From Taxawa tesnikishii (nom. ined.) (Eukaryota > Ascomycota > Dothideomycetes > Dothideales), in the NCBI GenBank assembly GCA_030247885.1, contig JAPDRO010000018.1, positions 372,001 to 436,000 on the forward strand: a DNA stretch of 64,000 bases. Direction: 5' to 3'. This document shows, piece by piece, positions 12,548 to 23,230 of the stretch. Every line of letters begins with the position of its first letter. Position 1 is the first letter of the stretch. The notes under the pieces were generated by a model that ran no database searches, had not been told where the DNA came from, and saw nothing but the letters and a program-made list of their open reading frames with translations. The position numbers and the translations under genes are program-made.

Positions 12548-13513
12548 TTACCAATCCATACCAGCCATTGCTTCTTCTTCGTCCGCAAACTCATCCTCGT
12601 TCCGCTCCGGAGGCTTAGGTGGCATGTTCACTCCTCTGCCTGAACCGGAACCGAAAAGACTCGCAGGCCCATTCATCATGTCAGCATCCTCGGCAAGGAG
12701 TGCGTCAAGTTCATCTTCCTCCGGGGCCTCCTGCCGAGCCTGCTCTTGCCCTGGGTCACCGCGCTCTCGTTGTGTCTGTGTCTGCTGCACTCTAGCACTG
12801 TCCTCATCCGGAAGCGCGCCGCTCATTTTGAAATCGTCCCCCACCCTTCTTGGTTCTGAGGCGTTGTCGCTTTCCTTGCCTTGCTGCGTCTGCTCCGCAC
12901 CGTTGTCTGCGGCGTCATCTTGCATTTCCGTGTTTTCCAAATCATCCACCGGCTTAGGCTTTCCTTCGTCTATCCATTGCCTCCGCATGATCTGCATGCG
13001 TTTGGAGTGTCCCAGCTTCTCAACCATTGACAAACCGTCCGCGAACTTTGCTCTCGGGTACAAGTTATCCAACCAAAGCTGGTACGTGTTTAGCAAGCGC
13101 GCCATATCCGAAAACTGTTGTGTATTAGTAGGTAGAAGTACCCTTCCGGTATAGTACTGACCTCGTGACCTTTCCCTCTGAATCGTAGGTGATCTTTTCC
13201 TATCTTACGCAACTTCGGTATTCCATACTGTGAAAGAAGCCTTCAATGGGTTAGGACAGAAGGTCGACGATGTCCCCACCCCTATGACTTACCGTTCCTC
13301 ATCAAGCTTGGCTACAGGTTGGCGCCTCTTTGTTATCTTGACTTCTTCGTCAATGTCGCGTGTGGATTGCACGTTTGTAGTGTTGTCATTCTGTTCAAAG
13401 CTTCCTTGGTTGTTGAGCACGTCCGCGATGCCGGCATCGTAGTTGAACAAGTCGTCCAGATCGTCGTCCACTTGAGGAGCAGCCCTCGGATTTGGTGACA
13501 CAGCCGAAGGCAT
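12548..13513 (-). CDS. csm3: Csm3/Swi3 replication-fork protection protein (TIPIN family)
   Basis: Three exons (13513-13293, 13240-13162, 13114-12548; introns 52 and 47 nt) give 288 residues with all phases consistent. The N terminus is acidic (VDDDLDDLFNYD). The Swi3 domain spans residues ~70-155: [47 protein letters not shown], followed by MVEKLGHSKRMQIMRRQWIDE. The C-terminal half is acidic and low in complexity. Csm3 pairs with Tof1/Swi1 (Timeless) to stabilise paused forks and signal the S-phase checkpoint in the nucleus. The acceptor of intron 1 was taken at 13241 rather than the closer CACAG, because only this keeps the LLSQYGIP motif and the phase. It lies divergent to HPR1 and upstream of SKI2 on the same strand. 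Confidence 0.92.
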
Positions 13514-13987
13514 GGTAATGTTTGTCTGTTGGAATTTGTATGCAGCGCGCAGCGACGATGGACGTGGATCTGGATGTATTCAAACAGCAATCAAGGTGGG
13601 GGGACGCGACCCGCGTAGAGAACGCGTCTCGGTTATGCGCCTTAGCCGAGCCTTACATTGGCTGATCAATAATGCTGGCTGTCGACTTCAACTTTGGTCT
13701 TGGCAGCAGCGATCTTGCTCCTACGCAGCATATGCTATTTCCTATCTTACAATAACAAGAGTGTTATCATCAACACCAAACCAACCATCAAAATCGACGC
13801 CGGTGTAGACTGTGCCTTAGGCCTAACGTATCTTTCTTTCACCGCCACCTAGGCTTCGAGGACCAGACGTCCAGGACATAAAACCTGCTACAATTCGAAA
13901 AGCGATTCACACTGGTTGACTGTTGACGGAGCCTACAATCGCGCAGACTGTTGAAGGGCATCACTACAGGCTACGAGGTGTGGTGTC
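13514..13987. promoter_or_regulatory. Divergent promoter shared by CSM3 and HPR1
   Basis: These 474 bases separate the CSM3 start codon (minus) from the HPR1 start codon (plus), so both genes must be controlled from here. I cannot name a specific transcription-factor site. Confidence 0.6.
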
Positions 13988-16087
13988 ATGGCGGATGACG
14001 CGCCGAGAGCGCCTTCGGCAGTGGCCGCAGTGGTGAACAAGCTCGAGAACATTTTGCAACTTGCGCGGGAGACCAAAAAGCCACGACCATCGACCCACCG
14101 TTGCTGAAATCAGATATCGGAGATGCCATCGACAGTCTGATAGAGGGAGTTTTTGGCGCGCAGGCAGAGAAAGACTTTCGGTTTGCAACCTTCGAAGCTG
14201 CCGCTCGGAAAATATTCTATGACACTGTTGTATGTCGTTTGACGAGTGCGTCGTATCCTGATCACAGCTGACCGAGACAGTCTTCCACGAGTATATGGGA
14301 TCCTGAGTTTATCCGCATTTGGGATCTTTGCGATGTTGTGGCTATCTGCGCTGTTCAAGGTTCGCGTCTTACATATCGAAGCGGAGGGAAACACAAAACT
14401 GACAGAGACAGGCCAGTGTGACGCACAGCTTGTGTTCTACCTGATTGAGGAACTCTTCGACAGCCAGACAACCGATGGGTGCCGCATCGTTTTGGATTAT
14501 CTTGAATCACGAGGCGAGCGTCTTCTGCAGGTGGGTTAACTCGTTTCCGTGTTTGGTCATCATCAGTTCTCAAGACTGACACAACGCATAGAAAGAGCTC
14601 CACAGAACACAGCTGATCGTACTACGAGCCTGCAATGAGCTCTTGCGCCGACTCTCGCGAGCAGAGGATGCAATCCTTTGCGGACGCGTCTTTTCTTCCT
14701 ATTTCAAAACTTCCCCTGGGAGACAAAAGTGCCGTCAACCTACGCGGCGAGTTTCATGTTGATAATGTCACAACGTTTGAGACGCTACCGCCTCCAGAGG
14801 CGCAGACTCTTTCCGAGCAGATGGACGTCGAAACAACGTCTGAGCAGCCAAAGGATAAACCCGAAGTCCCCAGTCAGGACAAAGAGACATCCAGACAGGA
14901 GCCGATAGGACTAGACGGGGATACGATACTGGAAAGCTCACAGTTCTATCCGATTTTTGGAGGCTGCAACAAGATTTCTCTGTTCCAACAAGATTATTCG
15001 AGGATGCGAACTTCAACACCTTTCGGGACGGCCTTGAAAAGACGCTCACAAAGTTTCAAAAAACACCTGTAGTCGTGCAGACGAAGGCCGTGAATGATGC
15101 CCAAAGGGGTACTAAGCGTAAACATGGTGAAAGCGGCGCGGATGATCTTGCGAACAACCTGAATTCGAAATATCTCACAAGTCGGGAACTTTTTGAACTC
15201 GAGGTACGGTGTCCGGATAGACGGTCATGGCACAATGGGTGTACTGATTAGGCGTAGCTCAGCGATTTGGCTTTCCAGCGCCATATCCTTGTACAAGGAC
15301 TGATATTGCTTGACTTCCTTCTATCTCTGACGGAAAAGGCAAAGAAGAAGCTCAACGACCCCGCTATCGGCAACAAGTCTTTGCTCTATCAATACACTTT
15401 GAGCGAAGAAAACGTAAGCAATCCCTGTCTTCTGACGTCTTCTGCGTACTAACAGACCTTAAGGCGGATTGGGCAATCTCTACCCGAACCAAGATTGCGG
15501 ATTATATCAAAAACGGTCCCGACGGCAATTTCTATTATCGCATGGTCGACACCGTACTCTCTCGCGACAAGAACTGGGTCAGATGGAAACAGGAGTCCTG
15601 TCCGCCAATCTTCAGAGAGTCGGTACCTTCGGATCAGTACTCTGAGGCACAGAAAGGCGCAAAGCAAGCTACAGCCACCAAGCGTCTAAAGTCGAGGAAC
15701 ATGGGAGCCATTGACTTGACGTTCCTGTCCGAAGCGGATGCAGTGAAAGGACTGGAGCGGCTCAGGGACCCCGCACGGTATACGGCACCTTCCATACCCG
15801 ACTTGGTGAAAGGGATAACAGGGGACGAACTGGACTTGGAAATGGCAATGACAGAGCAAGAAACGCAGTCATTAGAGGCTGCTAAGAGTAGTAAGACCTG
15901 GCGAGCATTGCGAACAGCGACACGAAGCGCTCTGGGCAAGCTTGACAGGGCGGAAACTGGAAAGAGCCTTCAAGACGTGTTCAAGAGCACGGAAGATGCT
16001 CAGGAAGCGCAGGATAGCCTCGGCGAGGCCAATGAGATATCCGGGCTTGAAGATAAGACCAGCAACGAGGTTGCCGTAGAGGCTTAA
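13988..16087 (+). CDS. hpr1: THO complex subunit 1 (Hpr1/THOC1), several apparent frameshifts
   Basis: Six exons (13988-14229, 14281-14359, 14412-14530, 14592-15203, 15258-15413, 15464-16087; introns 50-61 nt) would encode about 611 residues. THOC1 blocks occur in order: IDPPLLKSDIGDAIDSLIEG, WDPEFIRIWDLCDVVAICA, LVFYLIEELFDSQTTDGCR, LRACNELLRRLSRAED, LGDKSAVNLRGEFHVDNVTTFE, KYLTSRELFELELSDLAFQRHIL and WVRWKQESCPP. Hpr1 couples RNA polymerase II elongation to mRNP assembly and export in the nucleus. Four positions each lack one base: the A5 run 14075-14079, T4 14691-14694, C4 14713-14716 and T5 14954-14958. One added base at each restores the family sequence and every intron phase. Such a dense pattern in one conserved gene argues for sequencing error, not decay. 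Confidence 0.88.
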
Positions 16088-18977
16088 TGCTGCTTGGACA
16101 GGGTCATCTTCGAGCGGCTATAGGGTAAATGAGACGTGTAGATTCCTGAGATCTAGTCAGAGGGTAGTTTTGAGCCGAGATGAGACTGCAGTGCACGTAA
16201 TGCGTGCAGCCGCTCAGTCAGTGACCTCGACGTGCACACAGAGAAAAACTCCTGCGAGCAATGGATGGTTGCTGAACCGGGGTCTGTGCAGAGGTGCTAG
16301 AGAAAGTCAATCTGCAACGCGTTCCCAATCTTCCCAGACTTCATCATCCTCTCTGCTGGGTTTTTGACGCAATGCTCATGTTTCAAGCCTGGAGGCGGCC
16401 TTGGGAATGAGGCTCTTGGCCCTGCCTCCGATTTCTCGCATGCTGCCGGAAATTGGAGTGGCAGTCAGCGTGCAACAGCATCGCATGGCTGCACATGGCT
16501 TGCACTAACACGCGCGCCTCCATCGCTTACGGCTATCCCTGCATCCATCAAACCTTCGGCTTGCTGGCTAGCCAAAACAATCTCCGCATTCCTCGCAAGA
16601 CGTTAGATCGGGCGCCTTCTTCCAACAATTCAGAAAAAGAAGGTGCACCAAGCGCTCGGTCGAATGAGCGAGCGAGCTGGCACGGAAAATCCGCTCGGGG
16701 GCCATCGTCCCAAGCGTTGGACTCTGCGACGTCTAACAGGCAACGCCCGGGGCCAGGCCCCACCTCCTTGGTGCGGTCCGAATAACGAACAGCAGCCCTC
16801 CCTCCACAAGCAACCTCAGGCCGCGCCATGGCAACTCTTGCAGTGCAAGTGCATGCCATACAGTGGCACGTGGCGACCATCTCCCGTGGTGCGAAGCCGC
16901 GTACACCATCACAGCTGATCTGTCGCAAAATGACACGGAGAAAATCACCCTTGGTGTAGATCATTGCCATCTCCTCTTCAGCAACCGCCGGCGGGCCTCC
17001 AGCGTCCCTCTAACGGCACCGAGTTTGGCCCAAGCTCCAGATGAGGGCAGCGGTACCATCTGGGGCCAATTCAGTCTTGCCATCGCAGCGCGCTATGTCC
17101 TCATGTACAGATGCAGGACAAGTCGTTCAGAGTGTCTCAAAGCCTAAGTACTAGTCATATCGGTGCGAGAGCGAAGACAGAACTGCCGACAGCCACGCAG
17201 TCGGACCGGGCCGCCATGTTTTCGAATAAATGAAACCGTGGGTGAGCATCTGAGGAACGAGATCCTACGGGATCAAAACCTCCGAACGACCCGTGATCTC
17301 ACCAAACCTTTAATCTGGAAATACCCGTCTACCACAGCAGCACTGGCCGCCACGGGGATCGATCAAAAGGTGGTCCCACAGACAGAACATGTGGCTTCGC
17401 TGCGAGTCTTTAAACGAGCATTTGACTTTCTGGAGAAACAGCCTAAGGCGGCCTTGTACAGTCCAGAAACATCAATGACGCCGGCGAGAGACGACACTTC
17501 TGCTTGCTGTTTCGTGCTAGCCCCAAGAGGGCTTTGTTTTCTCTTTGCGCACCTTGCCGTGCCTGTGCGGACTACTGCAGCACATGGCAGGAAGGGAATG
17601 GGATCTTCGGCCACGAGTTGTGCCCTGGCGTTCTGCCGGAAGTCATGTCATCCATGTGGTGGCTAGACCCCGCAATGAACGAAGGCCTGACGGGGGACGC
17701 TACGACTCTACTGGTGGTCGGACACTGCGGCAGTATCTGCAGCCAACCAGCAGCATTGTGTGTGGTCCTCTGACAGGGTCCTCTTTGATGGTTTCGGGCC
17801 CACCGGCGGCTACTTGATGTGCAGCCCTGTTTGACAAGCCTTTCTGGTGTTCGTCTCATGTGGTGGTAATTGGGTGATCAAAGCGTAAACAAGAAGGTTA
17901 CTGCGACCAGCCATATCCCAGTAGCTTGCAGGCGGGTACTTGCGCACATTGCCTACTTCCCCAGAAGTATTGAGTCCGAGGTACTTCAGAAGCACGCTTC
18001 TCTGCCATTCGACGGTCGAGTCAATCAGGGCAGTGACCCCTCGAGCCGTGTCAGGGCAGACTGCGCCGGGTGATATCAAGGAAGACGCAAAGCAGGTGAG
18101 CCGCAATAAAGGGCATTGGTCAAGCATCGTACGACATCCGACATTTAGTCTGACCTCTGGCCTCGTCTATTTGCTTCAATGGAACATTCGCCCGCCACCC
18201 GTCCGTTATAGGCAGTCCAGCACGGCCGAACCCGTTCTAACCCTGCTGACACCCCTCAACCAGGATCTGATAACGTTGCCGCATAGCGACAAGCAGGACT
18301 TGTGTACCACGCGAGTCAAGGAACCGTTTTACGCAAGTGCTAGACCTTTGGCTTCATTTCCCCGTCGTCTACTGCCACCTCTCAAAGTGCACTGTTCGAC
18401 TGCTTCTCAGAGAGTGGGCATCGCCAGTTCCATTCACCAGGCGGGCTCAATTTACCTTCTCTCCGGATTTTACGGCAATCCTTTGTTTTGTCGAGGAGAC
18501 GCTGGGCGCCCAGAATCCCGCGGATATCATTCTTCGACCGGTCTCTTACATCTTGACTCCATCTGACGCTGAGCGTCATTCGACAGGACCTGGTTTGTAA
18601 CCCTGCTTGGTGGGTCCCCTCACAACTCAGCAGGTTCTTGAGCCTCACACTTTCTTCTGCGTTCGGCTGGATATCCGGAGATCGCAACTGGTTCACTAGA
18701 AGCTCGCTGGTCTTCTCGGGCGCAACATCCATTCCCCTGTATCACTGGAGTGGGCCTCGTTACAACTGGACCTTGTTACGACTTACACCCGAACCAATCG
18801 CACCCATGCTGCTGCTCAAGCAGTAATAATCCCACTGAAGGACAGATCTTTGCGCTCCGCTGGAGGTCAAACATCACGTCTCTGCTGTCCGGGACTGTGA
18901 ATAGGCGGGACAACCTATCGCCGCATCCACGAAACGTAGGAAAGTATTCCTACGCTTCCACCAGCATAATCCACCAA
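16088..18977. other. Long region upstream of the homeobox gene; no gene recognised
   Basis: In these 2.9 kb I see only short open frames without family features. At least the right part probably is the promoter and long 5' leader of the homeodomain gene, with several upstream ATGs. A non-coding transcript or a fast-evolving gene cannot be excluded. Confidence 0.4.
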
Positions 18978-20888
18978 ATGATTCAGGGAAGAATCCTAGC
19001 GCCGCCTTCCCCACCACACTCCCCGCGTATGTCGGAACGCGATCTGAAACCCGTAGACTCAGGTTGGCAGGCCCAGCAAGTCGCTGCTCCATACTTAGGA
19101 CATGATGCTTCGAAGGCTGGCGCTCCAGCGTACTATTTCGAAGATCACCAACAGCAACCTTCTCTACGCACACACAAAAGCCTTCCCTATTCGCTTGCTG
19201 CAAGCAATGCCGGAGTCATCGGACAAGGCAGTGTATCCAGCGCAGAAGGGACTCGAAGGCGACAGAGCGGGAAGGAGTCGCGTGAGTCCACGGGGCACCC
19301 TCAAACGAGCTTTGGAGGTTCCGCGCCAGCTAGTCCAGCATCCCGAGTGAGCCCACGATCGCCCGGGCAAGATGACAAGGATGCTCCGGGAGATGAAGAA
19401 GATTTGGATTTTGCAATGGAGGAAGGTGAAGGCGAAGACGACGATGGCAAGCCCCAAAGTCAAATGACGGCGGCGGAAATACGCAACCAGAAGCGCAAGA
19501 TGAAACGGTTCCGGTACGGTTCGCCCCCATGCAGCCGTTGTACGTCGTTAGACTAACAGTGTTGTACCAGACTTACCCATAGCCAGACTAGATTTCTCAT
19601 GAGTGAATTTGCTCGTCAGGCGCACCCTGACGCTGCGCATCGCGAGCGCTTGTCTCGAGAAATCCCGGGACTGAGCCCACGGCAGGTCCAGGTCTGGTTC
19701 CAGAACCGGTAAGTGTTGCAGCTCTGCGGCGTCAAATGCTTGACTAATAGCTTCCCAGGAGAGCGAAGCTCAAACGACTTACGACTGAGGACCGGGAGAG
19801 GATGATGAAATCGAGGCAGTTGCCGGATGACTTTGACATGTCGCACACTTTGCACAGTGGGTATGGAGCAGGAAGTAGCTCCGGAGGTGTCACACCTCAT
19901 GCCTCTCCTGCGAATTACCCTCCAGCGATGCAACATCCTGGAGGCATCAGACCTTTAACTCTGGACACACTACGACGAGGTGGGGCTCCTGAACAAAGTT
20001 ATGTGAGTCCCACTGGCGTCAGTCCCGCATTGGATTCACTCGCTTTCACTCCCCCAATCGGCGACGGATACAGCATCCCCTATATCAACAGCCAGTGGTA
20101 TGTCTGCTTTCGGCTTTTCACACAGGCCGCTCGTGGACAGTCCACGGCGCAACCTGTTCCCTGGAAATGCGTCGAACGTTCCAGGATTCCCACCTCACTT
20201 GACGCACGCTCCGCGCATGAACATGCACGACCGGTTACGGAGACCAAGCGCCGAGACAGTTTCTTCGCCCTTGAGGTCAAGCGTGTCGTATAACAGCATG
20301 AGCACGGGAAGCTCGCAGCCTCACGAGCAAGGGGAGTAGCAAGCACACATGGCGGTGAGGGCCAGAGTTACGCCCCTATACGAGAGGCGAGGAACATGGG
20401 ACCTCCGATGGGCCCACCGTACGGCCTGGGAATTCCCTGTGAGTACTGAGTGCACTACAACAACGGAGTAAGTGCTAATCGTTGATCCAGTCACTCCAAT
20501 GACGACTTTCCATACCAGCGTACCACCGCCTCCGGTTCAACAGCCCACCACCGGACCCGGAAACATGGCAATGATACAAGCCTACCCGCGAGACAACCAA
20601 CAGCAGTTCTTCGGACAGCCTTTGCCAAACCAACCATTGCCGAGTTACCAGCAGGTCTTCCACGGCGCAGGCTACAATGTAGCTCAAATGCAACAATTCC
20701 CCTACTCGGGTCCGTTCGGCTCGCAGCAATACCAAGGCGCATACATGCCTCATCAGAGCGCCGATCAACCCGAACTGGCAAGCCAACCGCAACAGTACGC
20801 GCAGCTGAGCGGGAGAGTTGCGGGTGAAGGCGAAGAGTCGGACGCAGACAATAGCGATGGAGGCGTTCCGATACCGCCGCCCTACTGA
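18978..20888 (+). CDS. HTF1: Homeodomain transcription factor, HTF1/MoHox2 type
   Basis: Exons 18978-19513, 19571-19708, 19759-20097, 20126-20438 and 20491-20888 are proposed. After an acidic Ser/Gly-rich N terminus comes a homeodomain split by two introns: AEIRNQKRKMKRFR, then LTHSQTRFLMSEFARQAHP, and PGLSPRQVQVWFQNRRAKLKRLTTEDRERM, with the invariant WFQNR of helix 3. The flanking sequence (QKRKMKRFR before, DRERMMKSRQLPDDFD after) is that of the conidiation regulator Htf1/MoHox2, so a role in asexual development is inferred. Two ATGs are plausible (18978, 19029). The joint at 20098-20125 would be a 28-nt intron, unusually short; the phase fits, but missing bases are an alternative. The frame then meets a stop just after the G4 run 20331-20334; one more G would keep it open to the Gln/Pro-rich C-terminal part (MTTFHTSVPPPP to PPPY). 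Confidence 0.82.
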
Positions 20889-23230
20889 AGTCAACGTGGA
20901 CTCATCGACTAGGTCTAATTTGAGCAAAGTGGCTCTGGTCGACTACTTGAGAGCTGCGGAGCTTTGGTCTTTCGCTTCGAAGCCGTCGTTGCGCCGGAAC
21001 CTGCGGGCTACGAAAGACCGAAGCGGATATCGAACCGAGAGTTGTTACACCACACATGAAGAAGCATTATATTGATTGCCTGGCATCACCATCCGCACAT
21101 GGGCGATCTGCGACTTCCCGAGCCTTGTTTTTCCGTTCTTGTTTCATTCATTTCTGTCTTCCCTTTCTAACTTCCGTTCGTTACAGCATTCGGTTTTTTT
21201 GTCCTGTGACAAGTTGGTAATACCCCTCCGCGCGCGTTCACTTCTCCTTCTTCCTTTCGGCAGTGCGTCGATCCCTTCTGTTCATTCTTCACTTTATCTG
21301 GGGAAGCTGGTTCTTAATTGATGTGCGCATCGTAGCATCTTTCATGTTGAGGAGGTGATGGACTCAGCAAGGAAGCGACGGGCATAGGAAATGTATCTAG
21401 GTAGCACGAGGGACTGCATGGCGTGCTGATAGCGACTACGCTACAATGCAAGGCGTTACGAAAGCGGGAAACACATTTCCACTCGCGCATTCCTTTTCAC
21501 ATCTATTGTTTTACCTACTTGGGAGCTGACGGGCCGGATGAAACGCGCCTCGTGCCTCTGTCAAATGCAGGCACGCGTACCGAGCCGTTGCGGTCGACAA
21601 GCCACGCAACTTCTTTTATTCTGACCGTTCGCCCCAGACGTTTCAGCGTACAAACGGGGTTTGGTGCACCGGAAACGATGGATGCGGCTTGGCAGACACG
21701 ATCCCGAAGCGTTCTAGCGCGTCTTCTGGAAAATCGGAGAGGCGTAAAATCAGCCTCGTCCAAATGCAGGCAATACGCATCGGGAGGCCCGCATCTGCGC
21801 AGGTTGTGACTCGCGAGGTGAGTCCGCCTGTCACTCGGGCGAGGCGTGAAGGTTACCTGATGGTTCTTTCGCCGTGGTTTGCTCATGGAAGTGGGACGCG
21901 CATGAGTGCAGTGTAACTCGTCTGCTCGTGCATCGTGCAAGGCGAGGCAGAAACGAGACGAGAAGCACTTCCCGAGGTTGACGCGTCGTTTGTCTGGACG
22001 TGTCAGCAAACACGGTTCCGGTCTTGCGCCTTGCCATCATTTGACGAAAACAGCAGAGCAGTTGTTGCATCTCGATAAGTTTGTGCGGACGACATCATCG
22101 CGCAGGAGTTCACGCTTGGTCTTGGCGAACGATACAGCTTCCATTCTCTCAGAGAGCAGCAAGGCTGAGCGCCACTCCTTCGATATTGTGTTCAAGTGGT
22201 TCAACGTAGGGCGCTGTACTCGGGCCTCCTCTATAGATTAGGCGGAAACAAACACCCGCTTGATCCGAGGACCCTTGGTCTCACGGTATACTGTTTTGGG
22301 GCGACATGTATGGCTTGTCCAAGCATGCCACAGAGGCTCTACCACGATAGCCCATGGCCGGCCTTGAAAGTAAAGGACACAGCACTACGCATCACACTCT
22401 GAAATGGCAACAATACAGATGTCTGAGATATGGCGCAGCTTTGTTCCGTGTTACTGATCTTACTTGCTTGACGGCACTCGTGTGTGCATATGCACCCGTT
22501 AACTCCGTTGATCCGCCGAAAGCAGTGAGCAGTCCTGCGTCTGGCAACTCGAGTACGGCGCCTTGAAGCGTCGCACAACCAGTCACAGCATCCTGCAGGA
22601 AGTGTAAGATAGTAGTAGAGCAGGAAAGCAGGCGTGGCTCTTTTTCTTTGTCTCTTTAGCAAACTGAGCAGCAATCTTGTGTTGATGGGTGGTTTGCTCT
22701 GCCGTGTGCGTGGTTGAAGAGTCGACCCATGTTCCTCGCCTCTTGGCGTTGAAGTTCCGCTCGCCGACAGACAGCCATAAGGCAAAATTATTCGTCACTT
22801 CGTCTCTCCCTCTTCCCTTCTAGAACCAACACCCTTCCATCACCACTAGGAAGACGCACACCACCCGTCGTCTTTCTGCGCGTCTGCTTTATCGAGTAGA
22901 CCGTCGCACATCGTCAGCACACGAGTCTCACGCATTCCTGCTGAGACGTGCTCCTTTTCTCCCCATCGATAGTTCGCCGGACGGGACCTCCTTTGGACCT
23001 CGCGCCGCAACGAACAACGGGTTTCAGACCCTTCGCTTCAGCCATCTGCTCGAAGTCGCATCTCCCTCAAGTGCACGTTTCCATCTCCGCTCTTCCATCC
23101 GCGCCGTGTCTTCTCAGTAAAAGGTCGAATCTGGCATTTGACGGCGCTCGCACAAAAGCACGCACACACCCATCGACCTCCGCCCTCTCACACGACAATC
23201 TCGTCTTTGCACCCACCAGCACGTCCGTCA
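20889..23230. other. Region between the homeobox gene and eIF4G, with the eIF4G leader
   Basis: The first part is a pyrimidine-rich 3' UTR. No conserved gene is visible in 21,000-22,780. From about 22,797 to the eIF4G start the sequence is rich in C/T tracts with little G, as in promoters and 5' leaders of highly expressed translation genes. The leader contains upstream ATGs with short frames. Confidence 0.45.

Noticed and set aside
14341-14420. An additional frameshift in HPR1 near AICAVQ
   Set aside because: The phase-1 splice from 14359 to 14412 gives AICAVQGQCDAQLVFYLIEEL without loss, so no extra error is needed.
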